Shown here: positions 56,531 to 64,000 of the stretch, piece by piece | How positions within the stretch are numbered: the first letter of the stretch is position 1 | Layout of the letters: each line of letters opens with the position of its first letter | Source: an uncultured bacterium | GTDB lineage: Bacteria; Bacteroidota; Ignavibacteria; Kapaibacteriales; UBA4661 | Length of the DNA: 64,000 nucleotides | Direction: 5' to 3' | Assembly: GCA_937899715.1 (NCBI GenBank) | Contig: CALCNX010000050.1 | Location: forward strand, 62,001 to 126,000 | Program-made: the position numbers and the translations under genes | Notes under the pieces: model-generated | What the model was told of the DNA's origin: nothing | Databases searched by the model: none | The model's input: only the letters and a program-made list of their open reading frames with translations

Positions 56531-56574
56531 ATTTTACATCTTTTTTCATTTTTTTACTTCATAGAAAGATTCTC

Positions 56575-57000
56575 ATGGAACGCACACTGGCTATTTGTAA
56601 ACCCGATGCAGTTCGGAAAAATGTTATTGGCGAAATTGTCGCCATGATGACACAAGCGGGTTTCAAAGTCCTCGGTTTGAAAATGATTCGTCTCTCCAAA
56701 GAGCAAGCAGGCGCTTTCTACGCCGTTCACAAAGAGCGCCCGTTCTACGGCGAACTTGTGGAATTTATGTGCAGTGGTTCGGTGGTGGTAATTGCGCTTG
56801 AGAAAGCAAACGCCGTTGCGGATTACCGTACACTCATCGGCGCAACCGACCCCGCAGAAGCGGCAGAAGGCACTATCCGCAAGCGTTTTGCATCCAGCAA
56901 AGGCGAGAATGCGGCTCACGGCTCGGATTCCGTCGAAAACGGTCGTGCTGAAGTTGCTTTCTTCTTCAGCGAAGCGGAAATTGCTGCTAATACGCTGTAA
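56575..57000 (+). CDS. ndk: Nucleoside diphosphate kinase
   Basis: The protein has 141 residues from ATG at 56575. It moves phosphate from ATP to nucleoside diphosphates through a phosphohistidine. Typical elements are [35 protein letters not shown], the GTIRKRF region and the catalytic NAAHGSDS with His115. The C-terminus [12 protein letters not shown] is normal. It lies after sucD, whose ATP/GTP output is a related substrate pool. Confidence 0.97.
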   Translation: MERTLAICKPDAVRKNVIGEIVAMMTQAGFKVLGLKMIRLSKEQAGAFYAVHKERPFYGELVEFMCSGSVVVIALEKANAVADYRTLIGATDPAEAAEGTIRKRFASSKGENAAHGSDSVENGRAEVAFFFSEAEIAANTL

Positions 57001-57070
57001 AATTGAGTTTAAATTGAACGATGAGTCGGCTTGAGAAGTAATTATTTTTTTGCATCAGCTTAGAAGTAAT

Positions 57071-57259
57071 ATGAATTTCAAGAGTAAATACCTGCATATT
57101 GGTCTTGGCGTTGCGCTTGGAACGCTGATTGCATCTATTGATACGAATATGCTTTGGTATATTTCCGCTTTAAAGGTCATAACTACAACGTTCATGACAG
57201 TATTATTTCTGCTACTTTGGGATAAGTATAAGGCTAGTCGCCAAGAAAATGCACACTAA
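57071..57259 (+). CDS. Small membrane protein
   Basis: The protein has 62 residues from ATG at 57071 (a TTG at 57050 would add seven residues). Two hydrophobic stretches (about 9-25 and 32-50) with a final charged KYKASRQENAH suggest a small two-helix membrane protein. I recognise no family. It may share a transcript with ndk and the Nudix gene. Confidence 0.5.
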   Translation: MNFKSKYLHIGLGVALGTLIASIDTNMLWYISALKVITTTFMTVLFLLLWDKYKASRQENAH

Positions 57260-57277
57260 CTCAAGCGCTTTTCAAAA

Positions 57278-57808
57278 ATGCTCAAAGAACTGAAGCAAAT
57301 ATCACACAGCATCAAATACGAGAACCCGTACTGGCAGTACGGGTTCGACGTATATGAGAAACCCGACGGCTCGTCGGGTGAGTATCACTACGTTCATTCG
57401 CGCGGCTCGGTGATGATTGTGCCGCGCTTCGACGACGATACGTTTTTGCTTTCGACGCAGTATCGCTATCTCAATCGCCGCCTCAGCCTTGAGTTTCCGG
57501 GTGGTGGTCAACTTCCCAATCACACACTCGAAGAGCAGGCACAGTGCGAGTTGCAGGAAGAATCGGGCTTTTCGGGCAAACTACATTTGATAGGTGCTTA
57601 CAATCCCTGCAACGGCATCACGGATGAAACGTGCTCGGTGTTTTTGGCAACCGACCTCCAGCCCGCACTAAATGTACATCCCGACGATTCCGAAGAGTTC
57701 GTGCATCTCCGCATGAGCCGTGCCGAAATCACCGCCCGTATCCGTTCCGGCGAACTTTGGGACGGTATGACGCTGGCGGCATGGCAAATATTTCTGGCGA
57801 ACGAGTAA
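57278..57808 (+). CDS. Nudix hydrolase, ADP-ribose-pyrophosphatase-like
   Basis: The protein has 176 residues. The Nudix motif is seen in GGGQLPNHTLEEQAQCELQE followed by ESGF; the usual Arg of the motif is Cys here but the acidic Glu residues are kept. Family relatives hydrolyse ADP-ribose or similar. It lies about 55 bp before the GAF protein gene and may be co-transcribed with it. Confidence 0.85.
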   Translation: MLKELKQISHSIKYENPYWQYGFDVYEKPDGSSGEYHYVHSRGSVMIVPRFDDDTFLLSTQYRYLNRRLSLEFPGGGQLPNHTLEEQAQCELQEESGFSGKLHLIGAYNPCNGITDETCSVFLATDLQPALNVHPDDSEEFVHLRMSRAEITARIRSGELWDGMTLAAWQIFLANE

Positions 57809-57862
57809 ATCCGCGCTGTCTGTATTCAAGCTGTATCATTTTTCATCTTCTGCAAAAAAACG

Positions 57863-60721
57863 ATGAGCAACGACCAACCCTCCTTCTCGCGGCTTTTCAA
57901 TGCGCCGACCGACGTTCCGGCAATACTCGTCATTGTGCTGGGGCTTGCCATAGCGCTCTTTTTGGGTGATTTGCCCGTGCGCCTGATTGGTGTGTGTATT
58001 GCGCTTTTGGGCAGCATCGGCGTTGTGGTCTTGTACAACCAGCGCACGAAGGATTTATCGGCTTTGCGTGAAAGTGCGCTTCGTGAAAATGCGCTTCGTG
58101 AGCAGATGAAGCCGTCGCCAAAAGCGTCGGATGTGTCGGATTTCAAAACGACGATGAAGCAAGATGGCAGTACAAAACGCCTTGTGTTCGATGACTTTGC
58201 AGAATCTTTCGGTGTTGTGGAGGACGATACCACGCCCGCCGCGCCCAAAGCAGAAGCAGCAAAATCGTCTGCATCCCAAGCACCCCCCAAAGCAGAACCC
58301 AAGCCACAGAGCACGAGCGCGACGCTCCCGAAGAAACTGGTCTTTGACGATTTCAGCGATGATGCTGCCGGATTCGACGATGTAAACGAAATTACGCTCG
58401 TTACCGCGCCGCACAAATTCATACCCGAAACACCACCGCCAACGCTCCCCACGCCGCCAAGCGCGGTGCAGCAAACTCTGGCTGAGACCTCATTCGGTCA
58501 GACCTCATCCGGTAAAAAAGTATTAGTCTTCGACGACAGCGATGAAAATGCGAGTTTGAACAATGATTTCACGCCACAAATTGCAATCGGGCAAACCACG
58601 CTTCCAAGCGACTTGCAGCCTAAACCCGCACCACCGCCTGTCACCCCACCGCCGCCGCCCGTCAAAGTAGCAGAACCCATTCCGGGCAATTACAACGCAC
58701 CCAAGCTGGATGAATCCTTGCTTGGTGCTGATTTTGACGATGACGACGGTGCAGAATTTCGCATTGTAGGCAAGTCCGTGGCTGCTGCGCCTACTCCCGT
58801 TACCATTGCGACCGCGCCCGTTGAAAACGAAACAAAAAGCGCCGACGAAGTAAAAAAAAAAAATGAGTCCCCAAGCGAACCTCCCGCTGCAGAATCCACG
58901 CCCCAGCCGGAACAAAGCGTAATACGTCCTGCTGTTGAGTTCGTCAAAGAAATTGTTCAGGAAAGCCGACAAGAACAGGAAAGCCAACACGAAGCCTCAC
59001 AGACGCTGGAGGAGCTTACCACCAGTGAAGACATTCAGGACAAAGTAACACGTGCTGCAAAGGCTGCCGTCATCCGCGAGCAGTATGCTGTGCCAAGCGT
59101 TCAGGCAACCACACCCGATGCCAGCAAACCCCAAGCAAAAGCTCCTGCAAACCAAGCATCCACCGAACTTCCCGAAGAGGCTGTGAGCCACAGACGAAAA
59201 AAACTCACGGTGCAGATGGAGGAAATTGTCGAGGAAACGCCGGAGAGCGCGAAGAATGAGCCGCGCCGCGAGTTCGAGTTCCTACTCCAGCGAGTACTGC
59301 TCGCCATTCGCTCCGCCATGAGTGCCCGCACAACCGCCTACTGGTGGTACGCCGCAGACCGCAAGCAGTTGACACTGGAATCCAAAATTTCCGATGTGCC
59401 GGAAGCAATGCAGAAACGCAATTCGTTTCCGCTTGGGAGCGATGCTCTCAGCCACATTGCCGAAAACGGTGCGCCGGAGATTCTGACCGAAATCAGCAGT
59501 GATGCGGAGTTACAGCTACTTCCCTATTATGCTTCTTCTGCTCATACGCGCTCCTTTGTGGGCGTACCGATATTTTTCAACACCGCCGTAGTAGGTGTGC
59601 TGACAGCAGATTCTACTGAAGACGATGCTTACGATAATGCAACCGTGAGCTTTCTAGGGCATTTCACCAAGCTCATCAGTGGCTTGATTCAAAGCTACAC
59701 CGAAAAATACGACCTCCTGCAATCCGCACGAACACTGGATGCGATAGACACCTTTCGCCAACTTACGCTGAAGCCTGACCGCACGGGCGAGGATGTCTGC
59801 ACGGCGCTCATTCGTGCGCTTATGCGGCTTGTACCCTACACGACCATCGGGACGTGTATGTACAGCGAGGAGCGCGGCGGCTGGTACGTCTCGAATCTGC
59901 ATACGAAAGAAGCGGCAGCAAAAGAAATTTTGGGCGGTGAGGTGTATCTGGACAACTCGCTTGTTGGCAAGACCATCACCAATGGGCGCACATACCGATT
60001 TGCCAATCCGGCGGCAAATTTCGTGCGCGTAACACAGCGCGAACAAAAGCCGCAAACGCTCGCATTCACAGGTGTTCCGCTCGTGTCGGTTTCGCGTTGC
60101 TACGGAGCACTTTTCATCGAAGAAACGGGCGAAACACGCTTGACCAAGCAGGACGTTGAAATTATTGAGACCGTCTGCGAGTACGCGGGAACGGCTCTTG
60201 AGCAAATGCAGCTTCAGGAGTACGTCCACACGCACGCTCTCTTGCAAGAAGCAAGCGATAATGCGCTTGTCAGCACGGTAACATTTTTGCAGCGTGTGAA
60301 GGAAGAACTGGCGCGGGCTGAGGACGTGGAACTTTCGCTCACCATTGCGCTTGTCAGCCTCGACAAATATGCTTCTTTCAGCAATAATCCTGTGCTTCTC
60401 GACGAACTCAATCAGGCTTTTGTGCAGATATTGCGCAAGAATATACGCCCTTACGACGTACTGGCGCGGTATCACGGCACGACGCTCGCAGTATGCCTCA
60501 TTGAGAAAAACACCCACGACGCGCAAATGTGGGCAGAACGAATACGGCGCGAAACTGCCGCCGCAAACCTGAGTGTGGGCGGGAAGCAGTATAATGTTAC
60601 CGTTAGCATCGGACTGGCGGAATTTCTCAAGCAAAGTAGTATCGAAGAACTAATGGCACACGCAGAAAAAGCACTGGATGCTGCCTTGAAGAAGACGAAC
60701 AGTGTGAGTATTTTTAGCTAA
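57863..60721 (+). CDS. Membrane-anchored GAF-GAF protein with degenerate GGDEF
   Basis: The protein has 952 residues. Two transmembrane helices (about 18-55) precede a charged repeat (LRESALRENALRE) and a long disordered Pro/Ala/Glu region of about 350 residues. In it three KxLVFDD motifs recur (RLVFDDF, KLVFDDF, VLVFDDS). Two GAF domains lie at about 455-610 and 640-790. The last part (about 800-950) has the GGDEF fold, but the GG(D/E)EF signature is replaced by RYHGTT, so cyclase activity is unlikely. A run of 12 A lies in the disordered region at 58852-58863. It is probably a sensor scaffold. The signal and partner are unknown. Confidence 0.8.
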   Translation: MSNDQPSFSRLFNAPTDVPAILVIVLGLAIALFLGDLPVRLIGVCIALLGSIGVVVLYNQRTKDLSALRESALRENALREQMKPSPKASDVSDFKTTMKQDGSTKRLVFDDFAESFGVVEDDTTPAAPKAEAAKSSASQAPPKAEPKPQSTSATLPKKLVFDDFSDDAAGFDDVNEITLVTAPHKFIPETPPPTLPTPPSAVQQTLAETSFGQTSSGKKVLVFDDSDENASLNNDFTPQIAIGQTTLPSDLQPKPAPPPVTPPPPPVKVAEPIPGNYNAPKLDESLLGADFDDDDGAEFRIVGKSVAAAPTPVTIATAPVENETKSADEVKKKNESPSEPPAAESTPQPEQSVIRPAVEFVKEIVQESRQEQESQHEASQTLEELTTSEDIQDKVTRAAKAAVIREQYAVPSVQATTPDASKPQAKAPANQASTELPEEAVSHRRKKLTVQMEEIVEETPESAKNEPRREFEFLLQRVLLAIRSAMSARTTAYWWYAADRKQLTLESKISDVPEAMQKRNSFPLGSDALSHIAENGAPEILTEISSDAELQLLPYYASSAHTRSFVGVPIFFNTAVVGVLTADSTEDDAYDNATVSFLGHFTKLISGLIQSYTEKYDLLQSARTLDAIDTFRQLTLKPDRTGEDVCTALIRALMRLVPYTTIGTCMYSEERGGWYVSNLHTKEAAAKEILGGEVYLDNSLVGKTITNGRTYRFANPAANFVRVTQREQKPQTLAFTGVPLVSVSRCYGALFIEETGETRLTKQDVEIIETVCEYAGTALEQMQLQEYVHTHALLQEASDNALVSTVTFLQRVKEELARAEDVELSLTIALVSLDKYASFSNNPVLLDELNQAFVQILRKNIRPYDVLARYHGTTLAVCLIEKNTHDAQMWAERIRRETAAANLSVGGKQYNVTVSIGLAEFLKQSSIEELMAHAEKALDAALKKTNSVSIFS
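58852..58863 (+). repeat. Homopolymeric A12 tract within the GAF-protein gene
   Basis: Twelve A residues encode Val-Lys-Lys-Lys-Asn. A one-base slip would cause early truncation before the GAF domains, so the tract could act as a phase-variation or transcriptional-slippage site. A second copy of such a tract is not visible elsewhere in the gene. Confidence 0.6.
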
Positions 60722-60901
60722 AAAAGCGTGCTTCCGTTTAGCAAATAAATGTATTACGTGTATAGAAAATAAGACGTACAAAACCTTCAAAAACTTGGAC
60801 AGAACACTTAGAAAGAGTAAATTTAACGCCTACGATACATTACTGCCTCAACCTCTCGCCGATTACAATTTTTATTTCCTTGTACCTCGCGGAGTTTCAT
60901 T

Positions 60902-63900
60902 ATGCCCCGTTTATTTCTCCTGTTTATTGTTGTCGCACTGGTCCCTGTGTTTGCAACGGCTCAGAACTTTTCTTCACGTGCCGCAGAACCTTCTTTCGAG
61001 TCCTTGTATGCCCATCAAGCTCTGCACGGCAGCACCACGGCAGCTACCGTTTTCATCGAAAACAAAGGGCAGTGGGACAAAGAAGCCCGCTATCTGGCTC
61101 GTTTGGGTGGCATGGATGCCTGGATAACAGATAAAGGCTTGGTCTATGACGTGCATAAGAAGCACGGAAGTGGCAACCGCAAACGTGAGGCTTCCGCCCC
61201 ACTCGCGCAGGCAGATACGCTGCTGCGAGGTCATGTTGTGAAGATGAATTTTGCCGGAAGCAAGCAAACATCGCACGCACGAGGCATGGAGAAACAAACG
61301 CCGTACTTCAATTATTTCATCGGCAATGACCGCTCCAAGTGGGCATCCAATGTGCCCAGTTATGCCGAAGTGCGTCTTGACAACCTTTACGACGGTATTT
61401 CGGCACGGGTCTATTTCGATAGCGGGCAGGTGCGGTACGATATGATTCTTGCGCCGGGCGCAGATGCAAGCCAGATTGCGCTTGAGTTCGACAGCGCGGA
61501 CAATGTGCAGGTGAATAGCGCAGGCGATTTGGTGTTGCAAACGAGCGTTGGCGAGCTTTTGCATGGAAAATTGTATGCGTACCAAATGAAAAATGGGCAA
61601 CGAGAGCAGATACCGTGCCGCTTTACAGCCAAGAATGCTCGCAACTCACAATCCCAAACTCAAAACGTCTCTTTCGCTCTCGGTGTTTACGACCCCACGC
61701 TGCCGCTGGTGATAGACCCGCTTGTGTGGGGGACGTTTTTGGGTGGGACGCTTGCAGATGCTTTTGAGATGATGCGCCCCTCGGGTGTCGGAAATTCTAT
61801 TGTTGGCGTTGGTTATACCTCGTCTACAAATTTCCCCAAAGTCGCGGGCGCAGCGGTTCACGACAACACAATCAATGGTGCAAGAGATATTGTAGCTGCA
61901 GGGCTTAGCACAGACGGTCGGTTAATATTTGCTACCTATATCGGTGGCTCTGGAAATGACGATGGGCGTGGATTGGTGTGCGATGCCAGCGGTAACATCA
62001 ATATTGTCGGTAGTTCAGCAAGTGCTGATTTCCCTACTGCCGGAGCATATCAATCGACAAACGCAGGGTCAATTGATGCTGTTGTTCTCAGGCTCAATTC
62101 ATCTGGCGCGTCATTGCCGTATTCCAGTTATGTTGGCGGTACGGGCGATGATGAATTTATGTATGTAGATGTTGACGCAAGCGGAAATATCTGCGCGGGT
62201 GGCAATAGCTTATCAGGCGATTATCCAACATCAATCGGCGCTTATACTACTGCTTACAATAGCGCTCAGGAGGTAGTTGTAAGCAAGATTGACCCGAATG
62301 TCGCCGGTGTATCGGGCTTGCTTTACTCTACATATATTGCAGGGGCAAATGATCAGGAAATTGCAAGCCTGAAAGTTGGTCGTACGGGACGGATATATGC
62401 GGTGGTAAATACAACAGGTGCTCTTTCCCTCGGTGCAACAGCAAATGCCTATGATGCAAGTTATAACAACTATGACAATGTTATTGCCAAAATCAATCCT
62501 GTGGGGAGTGGCGCGTCTGACATGGAGTATTTATCGTATTTCGGTAGCACAGGTCTTGAACGCTATGCCAAGGATTGTTTTATTGATGCAGACGGTCTCG
62601 TCGTTATTACAGGAATAACGCATGGTAGCCTACCAATAACACACGCAAAAGCATTCCAAATAACTGATAACAGTCTTCAGAATACGCCATTTGTTGCCAT
62701 TATCAACACGAATCTCACAGGCGCTGTCGGTCTGCAGTACTGCTCTTATTTTGACACCCCAAGTACACAAATCAATTCATCTACAATTATCAACAATAAG
62801 CTCTATTTGGTAGGTTATACAACATCGTCAGCATTTCCCGTCACGCCCGGTGCTTTGCAAACAGAATCACTTGGTGGAACTGAGGGTTTCTTTTGCATTA
62901 TTGATCTTGCTATAAGCGGAAACAATGCACTGCTTTATTCGACATTGCTAGGCGGTTCATTAAGCGATCAAACTATTTCGATGCTTCCTCAAAGTGATGG
63001 GAGCATAATCCTTATGGGACGCACAAATTCTGCGAACAGCCTCGTATCGTCCGATGCTTTTCAGCGTACATTAGGCGGCGGTGTTGATATTTCCTTGTTC
63101 CGCATTTCTCCTACCTCCGTCTATCCCCTCCGCACAGGCTTCGGGTCGTCAATAGAATTCAACGGGACACAACGTATTCAAACCCAAAACTCTTTTGACA
63201 GACCGCGACAATGGACTGTTGAGTGTTGGGTGCGCTCACCTGAAGCACCAAGTGGCAGTAAATTTACCTATCCCTTTACTCATGGATCGAATCCGGGAAT
63301 AGCTATCGTTTGGGATCATGCGGCTCCGGAGTTTCGCGGCGCGGCGCAAGTGCTCCTTGCCGACGGGGTAACAAATATTCCCGCAAAATTCGGTACTCTC
63401 CAAGCAAATACATGGTATCACCTTGCCGCTACCTTCGACGGCAGAACGCTCAGGGCATATCAAGACGGCATATTGACCTCGCAACAAAACGTCCCTTCCG
63501 ACTTACAGCCCAATAATGTTCCCGTCATCATGGGGTTTGGTGCTTCTCCAATACTGCGATTTCGAGGAACAATAGACGAAGTCCGCTATTGGAATACCGC
63601 TCTGCCCGCATCTACCATCGCACGCTACACCGGACAAGAAATTGATCCCACGCACCCAAACTGGTCAAACCTTCTCGGCTACTGGCAATTCAACAGTTAT
63701 GAAGGGCTGATTGCAACGGACGCTTCACCTCGCCAAAACGGCGCAATGCTTTTGGGTATGTATGGCGATGCCGTCGTCCCTGCGGCGCAAGCCTATTCGG
63801 TAATAGCATCCCCCCGCACCGCATCGGTTATCGCTCCGCGCATTTTTCCCAGTCAAGGGCAGCCATCCTCGTCTTCTCCCGTGAATCTTCTTTTGCAAGG

Positions 63901-64000
63901 TGTGAGCGGTGGCTCTGCTTTGGCAAATGTCAGCGTGTCGGCTCAGACGCTACGCTACGAACCCCGCACGGGTGCTGTGCAGCAAGGGTTTACCGATAGA
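60902..64000 (+). CDS. SBBP-repeat/LamG surface protein, 3' end outside the window
   Basis: At least 1033 residues are open to the right edge. The signal peptide is about residues 1-21 (MPRLFLLFIVVALVPVFATAQ). An N-terminal domain like those preceding SBBP repeats spans about 45-280 (FIENKGQWDKEARYLARLGG ... YFIGNDRSKW). SBBP-type beta-propeller repeats follow, with units such as YIGGSGNDDGRGLV, DASGNINIVGSS, FPTAGAYQS and YVGGTGDDEFMYV. A LamG/concanavalin-like domain runs from about 755 (FNGTQRIQTQ ... WTVECWVRSPE ... WYHLAATFDG ... IDEVRYWN). Such proteins bind ligands at the cell surface; function unknown. A sorting tail may be beyond the window. Confidence 0.9.
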   Translation, partial: MPRLFLLFIVVALVPVFATAQNFSSRAAEPSFESLYAHQALHGSTTAATVFIENKGQWDKEARYLARLGGMDAWITDKGLVYDVHKKHGSGNRKREASAPLAQADTLLRGHVVKMNFAGSKQTSHARGMEKQTPYFNYFIGNDRSKWASNVPSYAEVRLDNLYDGISARVYFDSGQVRYDMILAPGADASQIALEFDSADNVQVNSAGDLVLQTSVGELLHGKLYAYQMKNGQREQIPCRFTAKNARNSQSQTQNVSFALGVYDPTLPLVIDPLVWGTFLGGTLADAFEMMRPSGVGNSIVGVGYTSSTNFPKVAGAAVHDNTINGARDIVAAGLSTDGRLIFATYIGGSGNDDGRGLVCDASGNINIVGSSASADFPTAGAYQSTNAGSIDAVVLRLNSSGASLPYSSYVGGTGDDEFMYVDVDASGNICAGGNSLSGDYPTSIGAYTTAYNSAQEVVVSKIDPNVAGVSGLLYSTYIAGANDQEIASLKVGRTGRIYAVVNTTGALSLGATANAYDASYNNYDNVIAKINPVGSGASDMEYLSYFGSTGLERYAKDCFIDADGLVVITGITHGSLPITHAKAFQITDNSLQNTPFVAIINTNLTGAVGLQYCSYFDTPSTQINSSTIINNKLYLVGYTTSSAFPVTPGALQTESLGGTEGFFCIIDLAISGNNALLYSTLLGGSLSDQTISMLPQSDGSIILMGRTNSANSLVSSDAFQRTLGGGVDISLFRISPTSVYPLRTGFGSSIEFNGTQRIQTQNSFDRPRQWTVECWVRSPEAPSGSKFTYPFTHGSNPGIAIVWDHAAPEFRGAAQVLLADGVTNIPAKFGTLQANTWYHLAATFDGRTLRAYQDGILTSQQNVPSDLQPNNVPVIMGFGASPILRFRGTIDEVRYWNTALPASTIARYTGQEIDPTHPNWSNLLGYWQFNSYEGLIATDASPRQNGAMLLGMYGDAVVPAAQAYSVIASPRTASVIAPRIFPSQGQPSSSSPVNLLLQGVSGGSALANVSVSAQTLRYEPRTGAVQQGFTDR

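Noticed and set aside
59654..60634. A 326-codon minus-strand frame over the GAF/GGDEF gene.
   Set aside because: Shadow of the GAF frame; rich in Cys/Arg/His and without any domain.
1..64000. CRISPR arrays, tRNA/rRNA genes, complete insertion sequences and prophage genes.
   Set aside because: I saw no regularly spaced direct repeats, cloverleaf-like sequences, transposase or integrase motifs. A covariance-model or HMM scan was not possible, so a missed tRNA cannot be fully excluded.

Overview
The window looks like chromosomal DNA of a member of the Bacteroidota/Chlorobi superclade, perhaps a Kapabacteria- or Ignavibacteria-like lineage (inference). The support is: several secreted proteins, two of them with C-terminal domains resembling type IX secretion (Por) sorting tails; an SBBP-repeat/LamG surface protein; a few promoter-like sites matching the Bacteroidota -7 element TAnnTTTG; weak or absent Shine-Dalgarno sequences at many starts; and mid-range GC. 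I found no rRNA or tRNA genes, CRISPR array or complete insertion sequence. Genes are mostly short transcription units of housekeeping and envelope functions. Most of the accessory material lies at 38-39.5 kb and 52.4-55 kb.

Layout. 1-3961 (minus): 5' part of a very large exported repeat protein that runs off the left edge. 3971-5161: long non-coding spacer with palindromes. 5.2-9.0 kb (minus): proS, an M48 metalloprotease, a mono-haem c-type cytochrome lipoprotein and a Yip1-like membrane protein. 9.4-14.8 kb (plus): a chemoreceptor, a YCII protein, an adenosine-kinase-like PfkB kinase and a triple-PAS protein with no output domain, then a 21-bp perfect inverted repeat. 15.0-23.0 kb (minus): YraN, a PhoD phosphatase with sorting tail, DUF1003, a membrane-tethered LuxR regulator downstream of a membrane-anchored BAAT-like hydrolase, and an OmpR/histidine-kinase pair. 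23.3-27.5 kb (plus): a DUF4136 lipoprotein and a 1148-residue GH18-NodB-GT2 fusion predicted to make and trim an extracellular amino-polysaccharide. 27.5-32 kb (minus): Nnr, a secreted alpha/beta hydrolase and a PD40 protein. 32.2-34.9 kb (plus): an MDR oxidoreductase and an RsmB/NSUN-type RNA m5C methyltransferase. 34.9-40.8 kb (minus): gamma-carbonic anhydrase overlapping ppk1, a cupin and a TPR protein, an hsdM pseudogene, and ychF. 41.1-45.8 kb: an MFS sugar transporter, RecQ and a small membrane protein. 45.9-49.3 kb (minus): five genes including nudK and mltG. 49.3-57.8 kb (plus): an M1 aminopeptidase whose C-terminal region has foreign-looking codon use, a toxin-antitoxin cluster with an ATP-cone/Mrr-like nuclease, sucD with a 70-residue Ala/Lys/Pro tail, ndk, and a Nudix hydrolase. 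57.9-64 kb (plus): a membrane-anchored GAF/degenerate-GGDEF protein with a 12-A tract, and an SBBP/LamG surface protein that runs off the right edge.

The most notable items are the GH18-NodB-GT2 fusion, the histone-H1-like tail on SucD, the A12 tract and repeated VFDD motifs in the GAF protein, the mosaic M1 gene, the compact TA/nuclease cluster with an orphan MazE-type tail, and the hsdM relic. I did not find a clear multi-gene system that is wholly new.
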